DNA of 64,000 nucleotides from positions 129,807 through 193,806 of the forward strand of contig CAZQIZ010000003.1 of the NCBI GenBank assembly GCA_964593585.1, written 5' to 3'. The translations under genes were made by a program, and so were the position numbers. Shown here one piece after another: positions 16,977 to 25,779 of this stretch. How positions within the stretch are numbered: the first letter of the stretch is position 1; each line of letters starts with the position of its first letter. The notes beneath the pieces were generated by a model. That model did not search any database, was not told the origin of the DNA, and saw only the letters and a list, made by a program, of their open reading frames with translations. This stretch comes from JACQFV01 sp964593585 (lineage in GTDB: Bacteria > Zixibacteria > MSB-5A5 > WJJR01).

Positions 16977-19760
16977 CTAACGGTAGCCGAAAACCTCGGC
17001 CCAGATGATCAGCAGGATCAGACTCAAGCCCAGCGACAGGGCGATCCAGCCGAACACCTTCATCCCCTTGACCACCATCGGCGGCAGCGGTTCGGCCAGA
17101 TGCTTTTTCAGCTGGCGGGTGCGCACCAGTTCGGCGAACTCGCGCGGACGGTCCAGTCGGAATTCCTGGATCGAAACCCGTCCGGTGAAGATCACCGTGT
17201 CCATCGGGAACTTGTCGGGACGGAAGTGTGTGTTGAAGAAGTGCACGGTGAAGATGAAGCCCACCGCCAGCAGCGCCTCGTCTGAGTGGATGATGGTCGC
17301 CACGTTGATGAACCACCCGGGCAAAAAGCGGGTAAAGAACTCGGGGAACCAGAGCATGAGGCCGGTGGAGCCGATCACCACCACGCCCCAGAAGACCGCG
17401 AAGTAGTCGAACTTCTCCCAATAGGTCCAACGGCCATACTGCGGGCGCGGCCCACGTCCGATGAACCACTTCAGCGTCGCCTTCAAATCGACCCAGTCGT
17501 TCTTGTTCGGCAGCATGGAATCCTTGTCGAGCAAGAACGCCTTCCACGATTTGCGGCTCTCCTTACGGCGTTTCCAGACATCGTGCAAGTGCATGCCGAA
17601 GTAGCCGAAGGTGATCACGGCGCAGACGCGGTGAATGAACGACGCCGACTCAAATCCTCCCAGCACGCCGGAGAGGAACTGCGCCCATCCGAGGTAAGAA
17701 AACTTCAGCGTCATGCCCGTCAGCGCCAACCCGAGGAAGCTGATCACAACCAGGATATGCATCTGCCGCTGGCGGCGGGTGAAGCGCTTGAACTCGAGGC
17801 GGTGCGGCTTGGCCTCGTGCTTCTTGTGCTGCTTCATCGCCTGGAACGAGCGCGGCAGCCACATCAGGGTGTGCGTGCCTGCCAGGGTCAGCGTGCCGAT
17901 CAGAAGTGAACTCATAAACCAGAAGGTGTAGTACAGGATCGGGTACTTGTCCTTGTCGTGGTGGGTCGCATGGGTCAGATACCCGGCGAAGCGGCGGTTC
18001 GAGCCGGGGTGGCACTGGGCGCAGGTCTGCACAATGTTGGCCCGCGACAAGTGCGATTTCGGCTCGCTGGGCGGCAGGATGTCGTGCGAGCCATGGCAGT
18101 CGTAGCACTTGGCCGCCACGGTCGATCCCAGCTTCGACACCTTGCCGTGCATCGTCTCGAAATAGGTCTCGGTGACATCCTTGTGGCACTCGCCGCACTG
18201 CTCGGTGATGGCCAGCTTAAATCCCTCTTCGCCCGTCCGGGTGATCGTGTGTGAGGAGTGGCAATCGATGCAGGAGGGGAGCTTCTTGTCGCTTTCCGAG
18301 ACCGTGGCCGAGTGGATGCTGCGCGCGAACTTCTCGAAGATGCCGTTGTGGCAGCGCGCGCAGGTCTGCGGAACGTTTTCGTGATTGACGCTCGACAGCG
18401 GATTGTCGCGCGGCAGGACATGGTGCGCCGTGTGGCAATCGGTGCACATTGCGGTGACCACCAGACCGCTCTGTAAAAGCCCCTTGCCGTGGATGCTCTC
18501 GGTGTAGTGCTCAATGATGTCGTGCTGGGTGCCGGTGTAGCGGACCGCCGCCTTCTCCCCCTCGCGGTGGCAATTGGCGCAGAGCGCCGGCACATTGATC
18601 GGGAACGTCGGCGACGTCTGATCGCGGCGATCGCGCACGCCGTGCGTGCCGTGGCAGTCGGTGCAGGAGGGCGCATTGGGGTCACCGCGGTCAGCCAGTT
18701 GGCCGTGGGTGCTGGTGGCATAGATCGAGTCCACCTGTGCATGGCAGATCCCGCAATCGACCCGCGCCGCGACCGTGGCGCACGGCCGTTCGGTCGCCGA
18801 GCGCATCGCCCCGGTGTGGCACTGCGCGCAGGCCACCTTCGAGCGGTGATGGATCGACGCGGTGAATTGGGTCGAATCGACGTAGAGCGACACCGTGTCG
18901 GTCCCGCGTGTCATCGCCAACTCGGGACGGACATGGCAGGTCATGCACTCGGCGTCGGAGATGCTCTCCTCATAGACCAACCGCCGTGTCCGGTGCGGCT
19001 CGTGGCAATCGATGCACACCGGGATTTTGTGCGGCTCTTTTTCCCACAACTCGCCGCGGATGACCTTGGCGTGCACATCCTCGATGCGGCCGTGGCACTT
19101 CTGGCACGTGCCCGGGATCTTGCTGGAGTGAATGCTGGAGGCCGGATCGGTGTGTGGCAGGACATTATGCGCCGTGTGGCAGTCGGTGCAGACCGCCGAG
19201 ACCGTCAGGCCCTTTTGGTAGAGCCCTTCGCCGTGCACACCGAACGAGTAGTGTGTCTGGATCGAGTCCTGCGGAATGTTGTAGGTCTGGCTGACCGGCG
19301 TGCCTTCCTTATGGCACCGTCCGCACATGAACGGAATCTGGAACTTTGTGACGCGCGAGTTGGGCTCGTTGTGTGCCACGATGTCATGGGAGCCGTGGCA
19401 ATCCCAGCAGCGCGGCGCCAGCGGCGCGCCGGTGGCCGCCAATCGGCCGTGCATGCTCTTGCCGTAGACTGCGGCGACATCCTCATGGCAAAGCCCGCAA
19501 TCGACCGGCGCCAGTTTCGGCTCGTGCGGGAATTCAGCCCCGGACAGATCGGCGTGGCAATCCACGCACTCCAGCGCCCCGTGCACCGACGCCTGAAAAC
19601 TCGGCAGGATGACATTAACCCGGTGCCCGGTGCGCTCGGAGACCAGCGTCGGGTCCTCATGGCACATCATGCAATCGTCGGTCGTCTGCGCCGACAACCA
19701 CACCGGCGCCGCGAACACCAACGCCAGCGTCAAATGCGCGATGGTCCGACAACGACGCAC
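16977..19760 (-). CDS. 19-haem cytochrome c / cytochrome b fusion (CbcL-like quinone-linked)
   Basis: This is a 927-residue protein with a signal peptide and then 19 CXXCH haem-c motifs in the first 590 residues. The last 330 residues form a cytochrome-b-like membrane domain with about six helices and candidate haem-b histidines (MHILVV, FIHRVCAV, GMHLHDV, TIIHSDEA, TVHFFNTH). The layout matches Geobacter CbcL, which passes electrons from menaquinol to periplasmic cytochromes, but CbcL has about nine c haems. The c region is built from a repeated eight-motif unit. It starts with GTG and overlaps the upstream stop by one base (TAGTG), so it is translationally coupled to the 11-haem paralogue. 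Direction of electron flow is inferred. Confidence 0.9.
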   Translation of the reverse strand: MRRCRTIAHLTLALVFAAPVWLSAQTTDDCMMCHEDPTLVSERTGHRVNVILPSFQASVHGALECVDCHADLSGAEFPHEPKLAPVDCGLCHEDVAAVYGKSMHGRLAATGAPLAPRCWDCHGSHDIVAHNEPNSRVTKFQIPFMCGRCHKEGTPVSQTYNIPQDSIQTHYSFGVHGEGLYQKGLTVSAVCTDCHTAHNVLPHTDPASSIHSSKIPGTCQKCHGRIEDVHAKVIRGELWEKEPHKIPVCIDCHEPHRTRRLVYEESISDAECMTCHVRPELAMTRGTDTVSLYVDSTQFTASIHHRSKVACAQCHTGAMRSATERPCATVAARVDCGICHAQVDSIYATSTHGQLADRGDPNAPSCTDCHGTHGVRDRRDQTSPTFPINVPALCANCHREGEKAAVRYTGTQHDIIEHYTESIHGKGLLQSGLVVTAMCTDCHTAHHVLPRDNPLSSVNHENVPQTCARCHNGIFEKFARSIHSATVSESDKKLPSCIDCHSSHTITRTGEEGFKLAITEQCGECHKDVTETYFETMHGKVSKLGSTVAAKCYDCHGSHDILPPSEPKSHLSRANIVQTCAQCHPGSNRRFAGYLTHATHHDKDKYPILYYTFWFMSSLLIGTLTLAGTHTLMWLPRSFQAMKQHKKHEAKPHRLEFKRFTRRQRQMHILVVISFLGLALTGMTLKFSYLGWAQFLSGVLGGFESASFIHRVCAVITFGYFGMHLHDVWKRRKESRKSWKAFLLDKDSMLPNKNDWVDLKATLKWFIGRGPRPQYGRWTYWEKFDYFAVFWGVVVIGSTGLMLWFPEFFTRFLPGWFINVATIIHSDEALLAVGFIFTVHFFNTHFRPDKFPMDTVIFTGRVSIQEFRLDRPREFAELVRTRQLKKHLAEPLPPMVVKGMKVFGWIALSLGLSLILLIIWAEVFGYR

Positions 19761-21751
19761 TACCTGGCCTCGCTGTCCCGGTCGGCGGGGAGATCGCTCG
19801 ACAGGCGATGGTGCTCGTCGCCGGATGCCTTGGGCAGCGACGGATCCAGCGGGTGCTCATGCCGATAGACATCCTCCGGCATCTTGCCCGTGTACCACGC
19901 CGGGTTCATCGGGTACACCGCCGGATTGAACACCGTCGAGTACATGTGCCAAATCAGGATGGCCAGCGTGGCCAGCCAGGCTTCGTAATAGTGGATGACC
20001 AACATGACGTCGAGGAAGCCCTTCGGAAAAAGCTTCACCGCGATCGATTCTTCCCACATGAAGATTCCGGTAATCGCCATGATGATGGTGCCCCAGACCA
20101 GCGCCCAGTATTCGGCCTTTTCGACATAGCTGAACCGCCCGAATTGCGGCCGCTGCGCACTGCGGCCCAGATTGTAGGCCAGCATCTGCTTCAGCTCCGA
20201 CAGGTCGGATTTGCGCGGCATCATATCGGAAAGGAAGCGCCGGCCGCGCTGGCCGAACAGATAGCCCACATGCCACAGCGCGGTCAGGATGAACAAGATC
20301 GCCGCCACGCGGTGTATGGTGCCGCGCAGCGGAAAACCCCCTTCGTGGCCGAAGAGCAGCTGCGCCCACCACGCGTCGGAGAATCGCAACGCAAATCCGG
20401 TGATCACCAACACGATGAAGGTGATCATCAGGAAGGCGTGCTGCCACACCTCATTGAAATTCATCCGCACGATCTGTTTTTTCAGATTGACCAAATGAAT
20501 CTGTTTGCGCAGGTCGATCAACCAGTGCAGCGCCATGCCGCCGATCACCACGGCGATGATGACGATGTAGATGTTCTTCACAATGCCGGCCAAGGGCGTG
20601 CTGCTCACGCCGGGAGCGCCATGAATGGGCACCGCGGCGGCCGCCGCCGAAATACCCGGATGGCAGAACCCGCAGGTCTTCTGCAGGTTGCTGGGATGAA
20701 TCGAGGAGGTCGTATCGGAAGACGGCAGGATACGATGGCCGCCGTGACACGACGCGCAATTGGCCACGGTCACATCGCCGGTCTTGCTCTTCAGTCCATG
20801 GTAGCTGTCGACAAACGACTTCAACCGGCCGGTCGGGACGCCGTATTTTTCGTTCAATCGCGCCGATTCATGGCAGGGCGAGCAGGTGGCCTCGGCCACG
20901 CGGTTGGGGCTGACCGGCGAACGCGGGTCGCGCAGCGGCAGGATGCCGTGCTCGCCATGGCAGTCGGTGCAGACCGGCGAATCGGTCTCGCCGCGCAGGG
21001 TCAGCTCGCCGTGGATTCCCTCCCAGTAGTCCTGCTCCACGTTCCGATGGCACTTGCCGCACGTCTTCGGGATGTTGAAGTGATTGATCGAGGATTCCAC
21101 ATTACCCGGCGGCAAAATGCGGTGGGCGGTGCCGCCAGTGGAATGGCAATCGTTGCAGGTCGCGGCCAGGTGCACTCCCGCAGTGGAGGCGCGCCCGTGA
21201 ACACTGCTTTTGAACAACTCCACCGGCCGCTCCAGCGGAATCTGGTGCCTCTTGACCAAATCGAGGTTTTCGTGGCACCGCGCGCATGTCTTCGGCAGGT
21301 TGATCGGGTTGACGTGGGAATTTCGGTTGGTCGACGCAAGGATGTCGTGCGTCCCGTGGCAGTCGGCGCAGGTGGGGATATCCTCGCCGACACCGACCTT
21401 CAGGCGGCCATGCCACTGGTAGATCGCAGTCTCCTCCTCATGGCAGGAGCCGCAGTTGACCGCCGCCAGCGATTCGGCGTGCGGGAACTCGGCTACCTCC
21501 GCCAAATCGGCGTGGCAGTTGACGCATTCCAGGCCCGCGTGCGCCGAGACGCCCAGATGCGCGTCGGTCACCACCAGCGAGTCGGCGCGCGCCCCGTAGT
21601 CCTCGAACAGATCGCGGGTGCCATGGCACTCCAGGCAGGCAGCGTTGTCCGCCCGCGCCGGCACAAATCCCAACAGGATCAAAACGACGCTCATCGAGAA
21701 AATGCGGAGCGTCCGCGCGCTTGTGTCTGTGCGTTGCATGGCGTCGGACAT
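19760..21751 (-). CDS. 11-haem cytochrome c / cytochrome b fusion (CbcL-like)
   Basis: This is a 663-residue paralogue of the next gene. After a signal segment (TLRIFSMSVVLILLGFVPARA) come 11 CXXCH motifs. A membrane cytochrome-b domain follows, with helices around NIYIVIIAVVIGGMALHWL, HAFLMITFIVLVITGFAL, TIHRVAAILFILTALWHVGYLF, WALVWGTIIMAITGIFMW and VIHYYEAWLATLAILIWHMY; several His in these are candidate haem ligands. Its c7-like modules (CADCHGTHDIL, CTDCHGEHGILP) match those in the 19-haem protein. The ATG at 21751 is chosen for GAGG nine bases upstream and for starting the signal peptide. It is probably an inner-membrane quinol:cytochrome electron gate. Confidence 0.9.
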   Translation of the reverse strand: MSDAMQRTDTSARTLRIFSMSVVLILLGFVPARADNAACLECHGTRDLFEDYGARADSLVVTDAHLGVSAHAGLECVNCHADLAEVAEFPHAESLAAVNCGSCHEEETAIYQWHGRLKVGVGEDIPTCADCHGTHDILASTNRNSHVNPINLPKTCARCHENLDLVKRHQIPLERPVELFKSSVHGRASTAGVHLAATCNDCHSTGGTAHRILPPGNVESSINHFNIPKTCGKCHRNVEQDYWEGIHGELTLRGETDSPVCTDCHGEHGILPLRDPRSPVSPNRVAEATCSPCHESARLNEKYGVPTGRLKSFVDSYHGLKSKTGDVTVANCASCHGGHRILPSSDTTSSIHPSNLQKTCGFCHPGISAAAAAVPIHGAPGVSSTPLAGIVKNIYIVIIAVVIGGMALHWLIDLRKQIHLVNLKKQIVRMNFNEVWQHAFLMITFIVLVITGFALRFSDAWWAQLLFGHEGGFPLRGTIHRVAAILFILTALWHVGYLFGQRGRRFLSDMMPRKSDLSELKQMLAYNLGRSAQRPQFGRFSYVEKAEYWALVWGTIIMAITGIFMWEESIAVKLFPKGFLDVMLVIHYYEAWLATLAILIWHMYSTVFNPAVYPMNPAWYTGKMPEDVYRHEHPLDPSLPKASGDEHHRLSSDLPADRDSEAR

Positions 21752-21896
21752 GGCTTGGCCTCGTCTGCGGAACGCGTTGGGGTTCCGCCCACAAATCGTA
21801 CGCGGCTGTGTCCGGATTGTCAACGTTCGGGCACGACTCTCTGACAGCCCGCGCATGAAGCGAACTGTATTTTGTCAGGAATGAAATGTCAAAACC

Positions 21897-23315
21897 CTAG
21901 CGACGCGGTAGGGTTTCAATCGTCGGCGTCGGGTTTTCCTCTTCCATGGCCAGGAGTTCGTGGCAGGTTCCGCAATCCTGCGAAATGGTGGCACCGTCTT
22001 TCGACGTGTGCGCCTCATCATGGCAGCGGAAGCAGCCGTTGGCCTGGGTGTGGCCGATTTGGGTGCGGTAGGTGCCCCAGGTGATGTTCATGCTCGGGAA
22101 GATGTTGCGCAGATAGATATCGGCAACCGTGGCGGCGGCGCGTTCGATGTCGGCCGAGCGTCCCGCTGCCATGTCGGGATAGTTTTGCGTGTAGAACTCC
22201 TTCAGTCCCGCCTTAATGCGCGTTTCCGCCTCCTCACGGGTTGGATACGGCTCGGTGAGCAGTCGGACGCTCTCGCGCTTGACATACGGCAGATCGGCGG
22301 CGATCTCGCCGGAGGTCATCGACTGGTCGACCGCCACCTCCGGCACCTCGAAGACGTGTGACGGCCGGTTGTGGCAGTCCATGCAGTCCATGGTTCGCCG
22401 CGGCATGGCGCGCAGTTCTTCCAGCGAATACGGGCTGTCGTCGGCGATGTACTCAACCTCACTGCTGTCCGAGCGCACCAGCCGCACATAGGGGATCGTG
22501 TCGCGCTGATGGTCGATGGCCACATACTCCACCCGGTGCGAGAAACTGGTGTGCCAATGGATGCCTTCGGCCGCGCCCCCCGGCAAACCGCCGCCCGTTT
22601 TCATCAGGAGGACATTCTTCAACGGCGTGTTGGCTTCGTCGGCCGAGTAGTGGGTGTTGACCACCAGTTTGGAGCCATGGAATTTCTCCGGCCAGTGGCA
22701 GTGTTCGCAGGTTTCGCGCGCCGGACGCAGGTTTTCCACCGGCGTCGGAATCGGGCGGTCGTAGGTCTCCAGCATCACCGCGAACACCTGACGTGTGCCC
22801 GACAACTTGGAGCGGACAAACCAGTCGGCGCCCTCGCCGATATGGCAATCAACGCAGCGCACCCGCGCGTGCGGCGAACGGCGATAGGAGGTCAATTCCG
22901 GCATCATCACCGAATGGCAGACTTCACCGCAGAAGGTGGTGGTGTCCATGAACATCAGACTCTCGTAGGCCGCCGCCGCCATAAATGAGAGCACCAGCGC
23001 CGCGGTCATGCTCAACATCAGGATCCGCCGGCGCGTCGAGGCCTTGTCGAGATCGATCTCGACTTTGATCAGCCCCGCCGCGGTCCCGCGCGCCGCCGCG
23101 CGCTTGCGCTCCCAGGCCTTGCCGACCGGTATCAGGATGATGCCGAAGGTGGCGACCATCGGCAGAATCAGGAAGGCCACCACACCGATGTACGGATTGA
23201 ACTCGAAGCCGATCCAGTCGGCCACCAGTACGAAGGCCACCAGGACGAGGCAGACCGCAAAGATCACAAGCCCCGCGAAACTGATAAAGTTGCTGGTCAA
23301 CGAACTGAGCTTCAT
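21897..23315 (-). CDS. NapC/NirT-type multihaem cytochrome, ImcH-like quinol dehydrogenase
   Basis: This is a 472-residue inner-membrane cytochrome. Three N-terminal hydrophobic segments (FISFAGLVIFAVCLVLVAFV, YIGVVAFLILPMVATFGIIL, ILMLSMTAALVLSFMAAAAY) anchor a periplasmic domain with five CXXCH motifs (CVDCH, CEHCH, CMDCH, CFRCH, CGTCH). The first haem motif is the variant CGEVCH (CX3CH), followed by SVMMPE as in NapC-family quinol sites. Topology and size resemble Geobacter ImcH, which oxidises menaquinol for high-potential acceptors. Start at 23315, with GGGGA nearby. A hairpin upstream separates it from the cytochrome lipoprotein gene, so it may head its own transcript with the two b/c fusions. 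Confidence 0.87.
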   Translation of the reverse strand: MKLSSLTSNFISFAGLVIFAVCLVLVAFVLVADWIGFEFNPYIGVVAFLILPMVATFGIILIPVGKAWERKRAAARGTAAGLIKVEIDLDKASTRRRILMLSMTAALVLSFMAAAAYESLMFMDTTTFCGEVCHSVMMPELTSYRRSPHARVRCVDCHIGEGADWFVRSKLSGTRQVFAVMLETYDRPIPTPVENLRPARETCEHCHWPEKFHGSKLVVNTHYSADEANTPLKNVLLMKTGGGLPGGAAEGIHWHTSFSHRVEYVAIDHQRDTIPYVRLVRSDSSEVEYIADDSPYSLEELRAMPRRTMDCMDCHNRPSHVFEVPEVAVDQSMTSGEIAADLPYVKRESVRLLTEPYPTREEAETRIKAGLKEFYTQNYPDMAAGRSADIERAAATVADIYLRNIFPSMNITWGTYRTQIGHTQANGCFRCHDEAHTSKDGATISQDCGTCHELLAMEEENPTPTIETLPRR

Positions 23316-23460
23316 TCCCCTGCTCCCCGTTTCCATCGCCCTGTGGTCCGGCCCGCGTCGCGGACCCAGGCCCAAACGTAGCGGCCCGGACGCGCCCAGT
23401 CAATGCGCGCCGGTGGATTGCTGACAAATGTTGAGGGGATTTGACGCGGCCCAAAGACAA

Positions 23461-23484
23461 CGGGCCGCCCGGCAGGGCGGCCCG
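23461..23484 (-). terminator. Hairpin terminator between two cytochrome transcripts
   Basis: CGGGCCGCCC and GGGCGGCCCG form a perfect ten-base stem with a four-base loop. Read on the minus strand it is followed by TTGTCTTT, a weak T-tract. It sits just after the stop of the cytochrome lipoprotein gene and before the NapC-like gene. It would end or attenuate transcription from the porin side. Confidence 0.65.
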
Positions 23485-23521
23485 TCGTGATCATCAACCG
23501 ATCCGTCGAGACCAGATCGAC

Positions 23522-24547
23522 TTACGGATGCGCGTTCAGCCAGGCCATCGTTCCCGCGACGACCGATTCGGCGTACTTCTTGTTGTGCACGCCCATGCTC
23601 TTGTCGTGGTGCAGGATTAAGAAATTGAACACCGCACCGCGCTCGTCCGGCGTGTCAGGAGCGGTGGCGCCGTTGGTGGCATATTCGCGATCGGCCTTCA
23701 ACCAACCGCGCGCCACCAAGATGTCGCCCAGCGCGTCGAGCTCTTCTTCAAACTCCGCTTGGTACTGATCGGTCTCGGTAGTTGCCACTGCATCTGTGGC
23801 CCACCCATGGCAGGTGCAACCTTTCGAATTCACCACCGTGCCGCCAGAACCTTCGTAGTTGATGGCAAAACTGTGGCCGCCGGCAATGACATTCGCGGGC
23901 AGTTCGGCCATGTGGCAGGTCACGCAGCCGTTGGTGATGCCGATGTTATGCGCCGCATCGGTCTCGTAGGTGACTCCGGCGAACTGATAGGCCCCCTGAC
24001 CGGACAGGATGTTCGCCTGCGGCGCATAGTGTGGTCCCCAGCGCGAACCGGTGATTGGCGTCGGCGAATCGATTGGCGGATCGGTCGGCCGCGACTGGTG
24101 GCAGACCGCGCAGGTGTTGCTCAATCCCTTGTTGTAAGTATCTCCGTGGAAGAGATCCACCGGTTCGGTGACCCGCATGCTGAAATCGCCGTTGGTGTGC
24201 GGCGCATGGCAGGCGAAGCAACTGATGTGCGACGATTCCTCCAGCGGCAGCTCCTCGCCGGTGGCGACATAGTGCTGGAACCCCTCGGTGGTGTGGCATT
24301 TCGAGCACGAGGGGCTGGCGTCGGTGCCGCGGCGGACGTAGGTGTCGCTCACGTTATGCCCGGAGATCGCGTACTGATCCTGGATCGGCCGCAGGTAGTT
24401 GGCCATGGTGAAATCGTCGGTGTGACAGTCCATGCAGAGCGCCGTTCCGGGCGGCCCCGCCGGTCCCTCGTCTCCTTCGCAACTGGCCAGGCCCAGAAGC
24501 AGGCCGCATATCGCCAGTGGCGCCAGGGCTTTCAACCAGTTCCTCAT
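23522..24547 (-). CDS. Multihaem cytochrome lipoprotein with collagen-like tether
   Basis: This is a 341-residue predicted outer-membrane lipoprotein. The signal peptide ends in a lipobox (LGLASC), directly followed by a short collagen-like stretch (EGDEGPAGPPG). Five CXXCH motifs follow (CMDCH, CSKCH, CFACH, CAVCH, CVTCH), plus an odd shortened CTCH in SKGCTCHGW. Many His residues may serve as distal ligands. The C-terminal 80 residues are haem-free, with a helical region and YATNGATAPDTP. AAAGGAG precedes the ATG by seven bases. Given the neighbouring barrel, it is the likely surface or outer-leaflet cytochrome of an electron conduit. No close named family was recognised. Confidence 0.85.
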   Translation of the reverse strand: MRNWLKALAPLAICGLLLGLASCEGDEGPAGPPGTALCMDCHTDDFTMANYLRPIQDQYAISGHNVSDTYVRRGTDASPSCSKCHTTEGFQHYVATGEELPLEESSHISCFACHAPHTNGDFSMRVTEPVDLFHGDTYNKGLSNTCAVCHQSRPTDPPIDSPTPITGSRWGPHYAPQANILSGQGAYQFAGVTYETDAAHNIGITNGCVTCHMAELPANVIAGGHSFAINYEGSGGTVVNSKGCTCHGWATDAVATTETDQYQAEFEEELDALGDILVARGWLKADREYATNGATAPDTPDERGAVFNFLILHHDKSMGVHNKKYAESVVAGTMAWLNAHP

Positions 24548-24617
24548 GCTGTGCTCCTTTCCCCCGTTAACTGACAACTCACTTCGTGATCGCCATCATC
24601 AACAAACAACTCGTTGG

Positions 24618-25736
24618 TCAATCCGCGTCCCGCCCGTGGCACTTGCCGCAGAATCCCACACCCGGTGTCCGGCTGCCGTTCTCATGGCAGACAAAGCAGA
24701 CGGCGTCGCGGTCATCGTGCCAGGATCCCTTGACATCCTGCATGAATCCATCGGGATGCGGCGACCGGATCGTGCGGTGGCATTGCAGGCACGACGGGTC
24801 GGCGCCGCTGGGCTCATGGCAGCCGGCACAGACCTCTATGTCGCGCCGGGCAAAGTCGGCGTGGGTGTAAAACTTGAAGTCCGCCAGATCATGCCAGACC
24901 GGACGATGACGGCTCGCGTCATTTTCCGGGTTGTGGCAGGCATTGCAGAACGACTCGGTCTCATGGCAGACGGCGCAATCCATCGTCTTGGCGCGCACAT
25001 CGCTGCCGTGCGTCCAGCGGTAGTTGAGCGTGTGGGCGCGCTGCAAAAGCAGGATGTCGTTGCCTTCGTGCGCCGGCGCCAGCGGCCCGAGGCGGTCAAC
25101 CGGCGCGCCCTCCTTGTTGCGCACCGCCAGCCCGAGCGCCGCTCCCTCATGGCATTCGGAGCAGTAGCTCTCGCGGTGGCAGCTCTCGCAGGAACGGGCG
25201 TTGCCACGCGCCGCGATGGAGTGATCGAGCACCCAGTCGGCCACGTGGTCCTTTGGACGCAGCAACTGCACCTGCGAATGGCAGACGCCGCAATCATCGT
25301 TCATCGCGCGCTCGTTGTGGCAATCGGTGCAGAGATCCATCGGCGGCAGGGCCTCAGAGGGGGCCTTGGCAGCCTTCTCGACACCGGCATGGCAGGTGGC
25401 GCATTCCAGCCCCTGCGCCATGTGCTTGGCATGGTCAAAGATCAATTCACGCGGCGCGGTCGGCCACGGCGAGGAGCCATCGACCGGCACGGTCCAGTTT
25501 ACCTCCGACTGCTCGTGGCAACCGTAGCAGTCTTCGACCTTCGGCAACAGCATGGTGACCGCCGTGGTGGCCGAACTGGCTTCCTTGTGGCAGTCCAGAC
25601 AGGCCGCTCCGACCTCCTCGATGTGCTTCTTATGATCGAAAGGGATGGTCGGCGTTTTGGAGCCGGTCGCAAACGACGCGAAAACCATGGCCCCCGCTGC
25701 CATCACCATCATCGCTGTGAGTATCTGCCGTTTCAT
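24618..25736 (-). CDS. Periplasmic 13-haem c-type cytochrome
   Basis: This is a 372-residue exported cytochrome with signal peptide MKRQILTAMMVMAAGAMVFA and 13 CXXCH motifs spread along the chain. The first (FDHKKH ... CLDCH) and third (FDHAKH ... CATCH) are preceded by class-III/c7-type FDHxxH segments, where the His supplies the distal iron ligand. In the middle two motifs are almost adjacent (CESCHRESYCSECH). No membrane helix lies beyond the signal. It probably shuttles electrons across the periplasm between the inner-membrane cytochromes and the barrel/lipoprotein pair. It lies between those genes, 70 bases from the lipoprotein gene. Confidence 0.9.
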   Translation of the reverse strand: MKRQILTAMMVMAAGAMVFASFATGSKTPTIPFDHKKHIEEVGAACLDCHKEASSATTAVTMLLPKVEDCYGCHEQSEVNWTVPVDGSSPWPTAPRELIFDHAKHMAQGLECATCHAGVEKAAKAPSEALPPMDLCTDCHNERAMNDDCGVCHSQVQLLRPKDHVADWVLDHSIAARGNARSCESCHRESYCSECHEGAALGLAVRNKEGAPVDRLGPLAPAHEGNDILLLQRAHTLNYRWTHGSDVRAKTMDCAVCHETESFCNACHNPENDASRHRPVWHDLADFKFYTHADFARRDIEVCAGCHEPSGADPSCLQCHRTIRSPHPDGFMQDVKGSWHDDRDAVCFVCHENGSRTPGVGFCGKCHGRDAD

Positions 25737-25779
25737 CGTCGCCCACCCTTCCGTGACGGGTTCGCCCGCAACCGCCGGT

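Noticed and set aside
18489..21844. Two very long plus-strand open frames opposite the two b/c cytochromes
   Set aside because: They mirror CXXCH-coding DNA (repeated Val/Ala/Met-Ala patterns) and have no signal, domain or ribosome-binding site. The cytochrome frames are certain.
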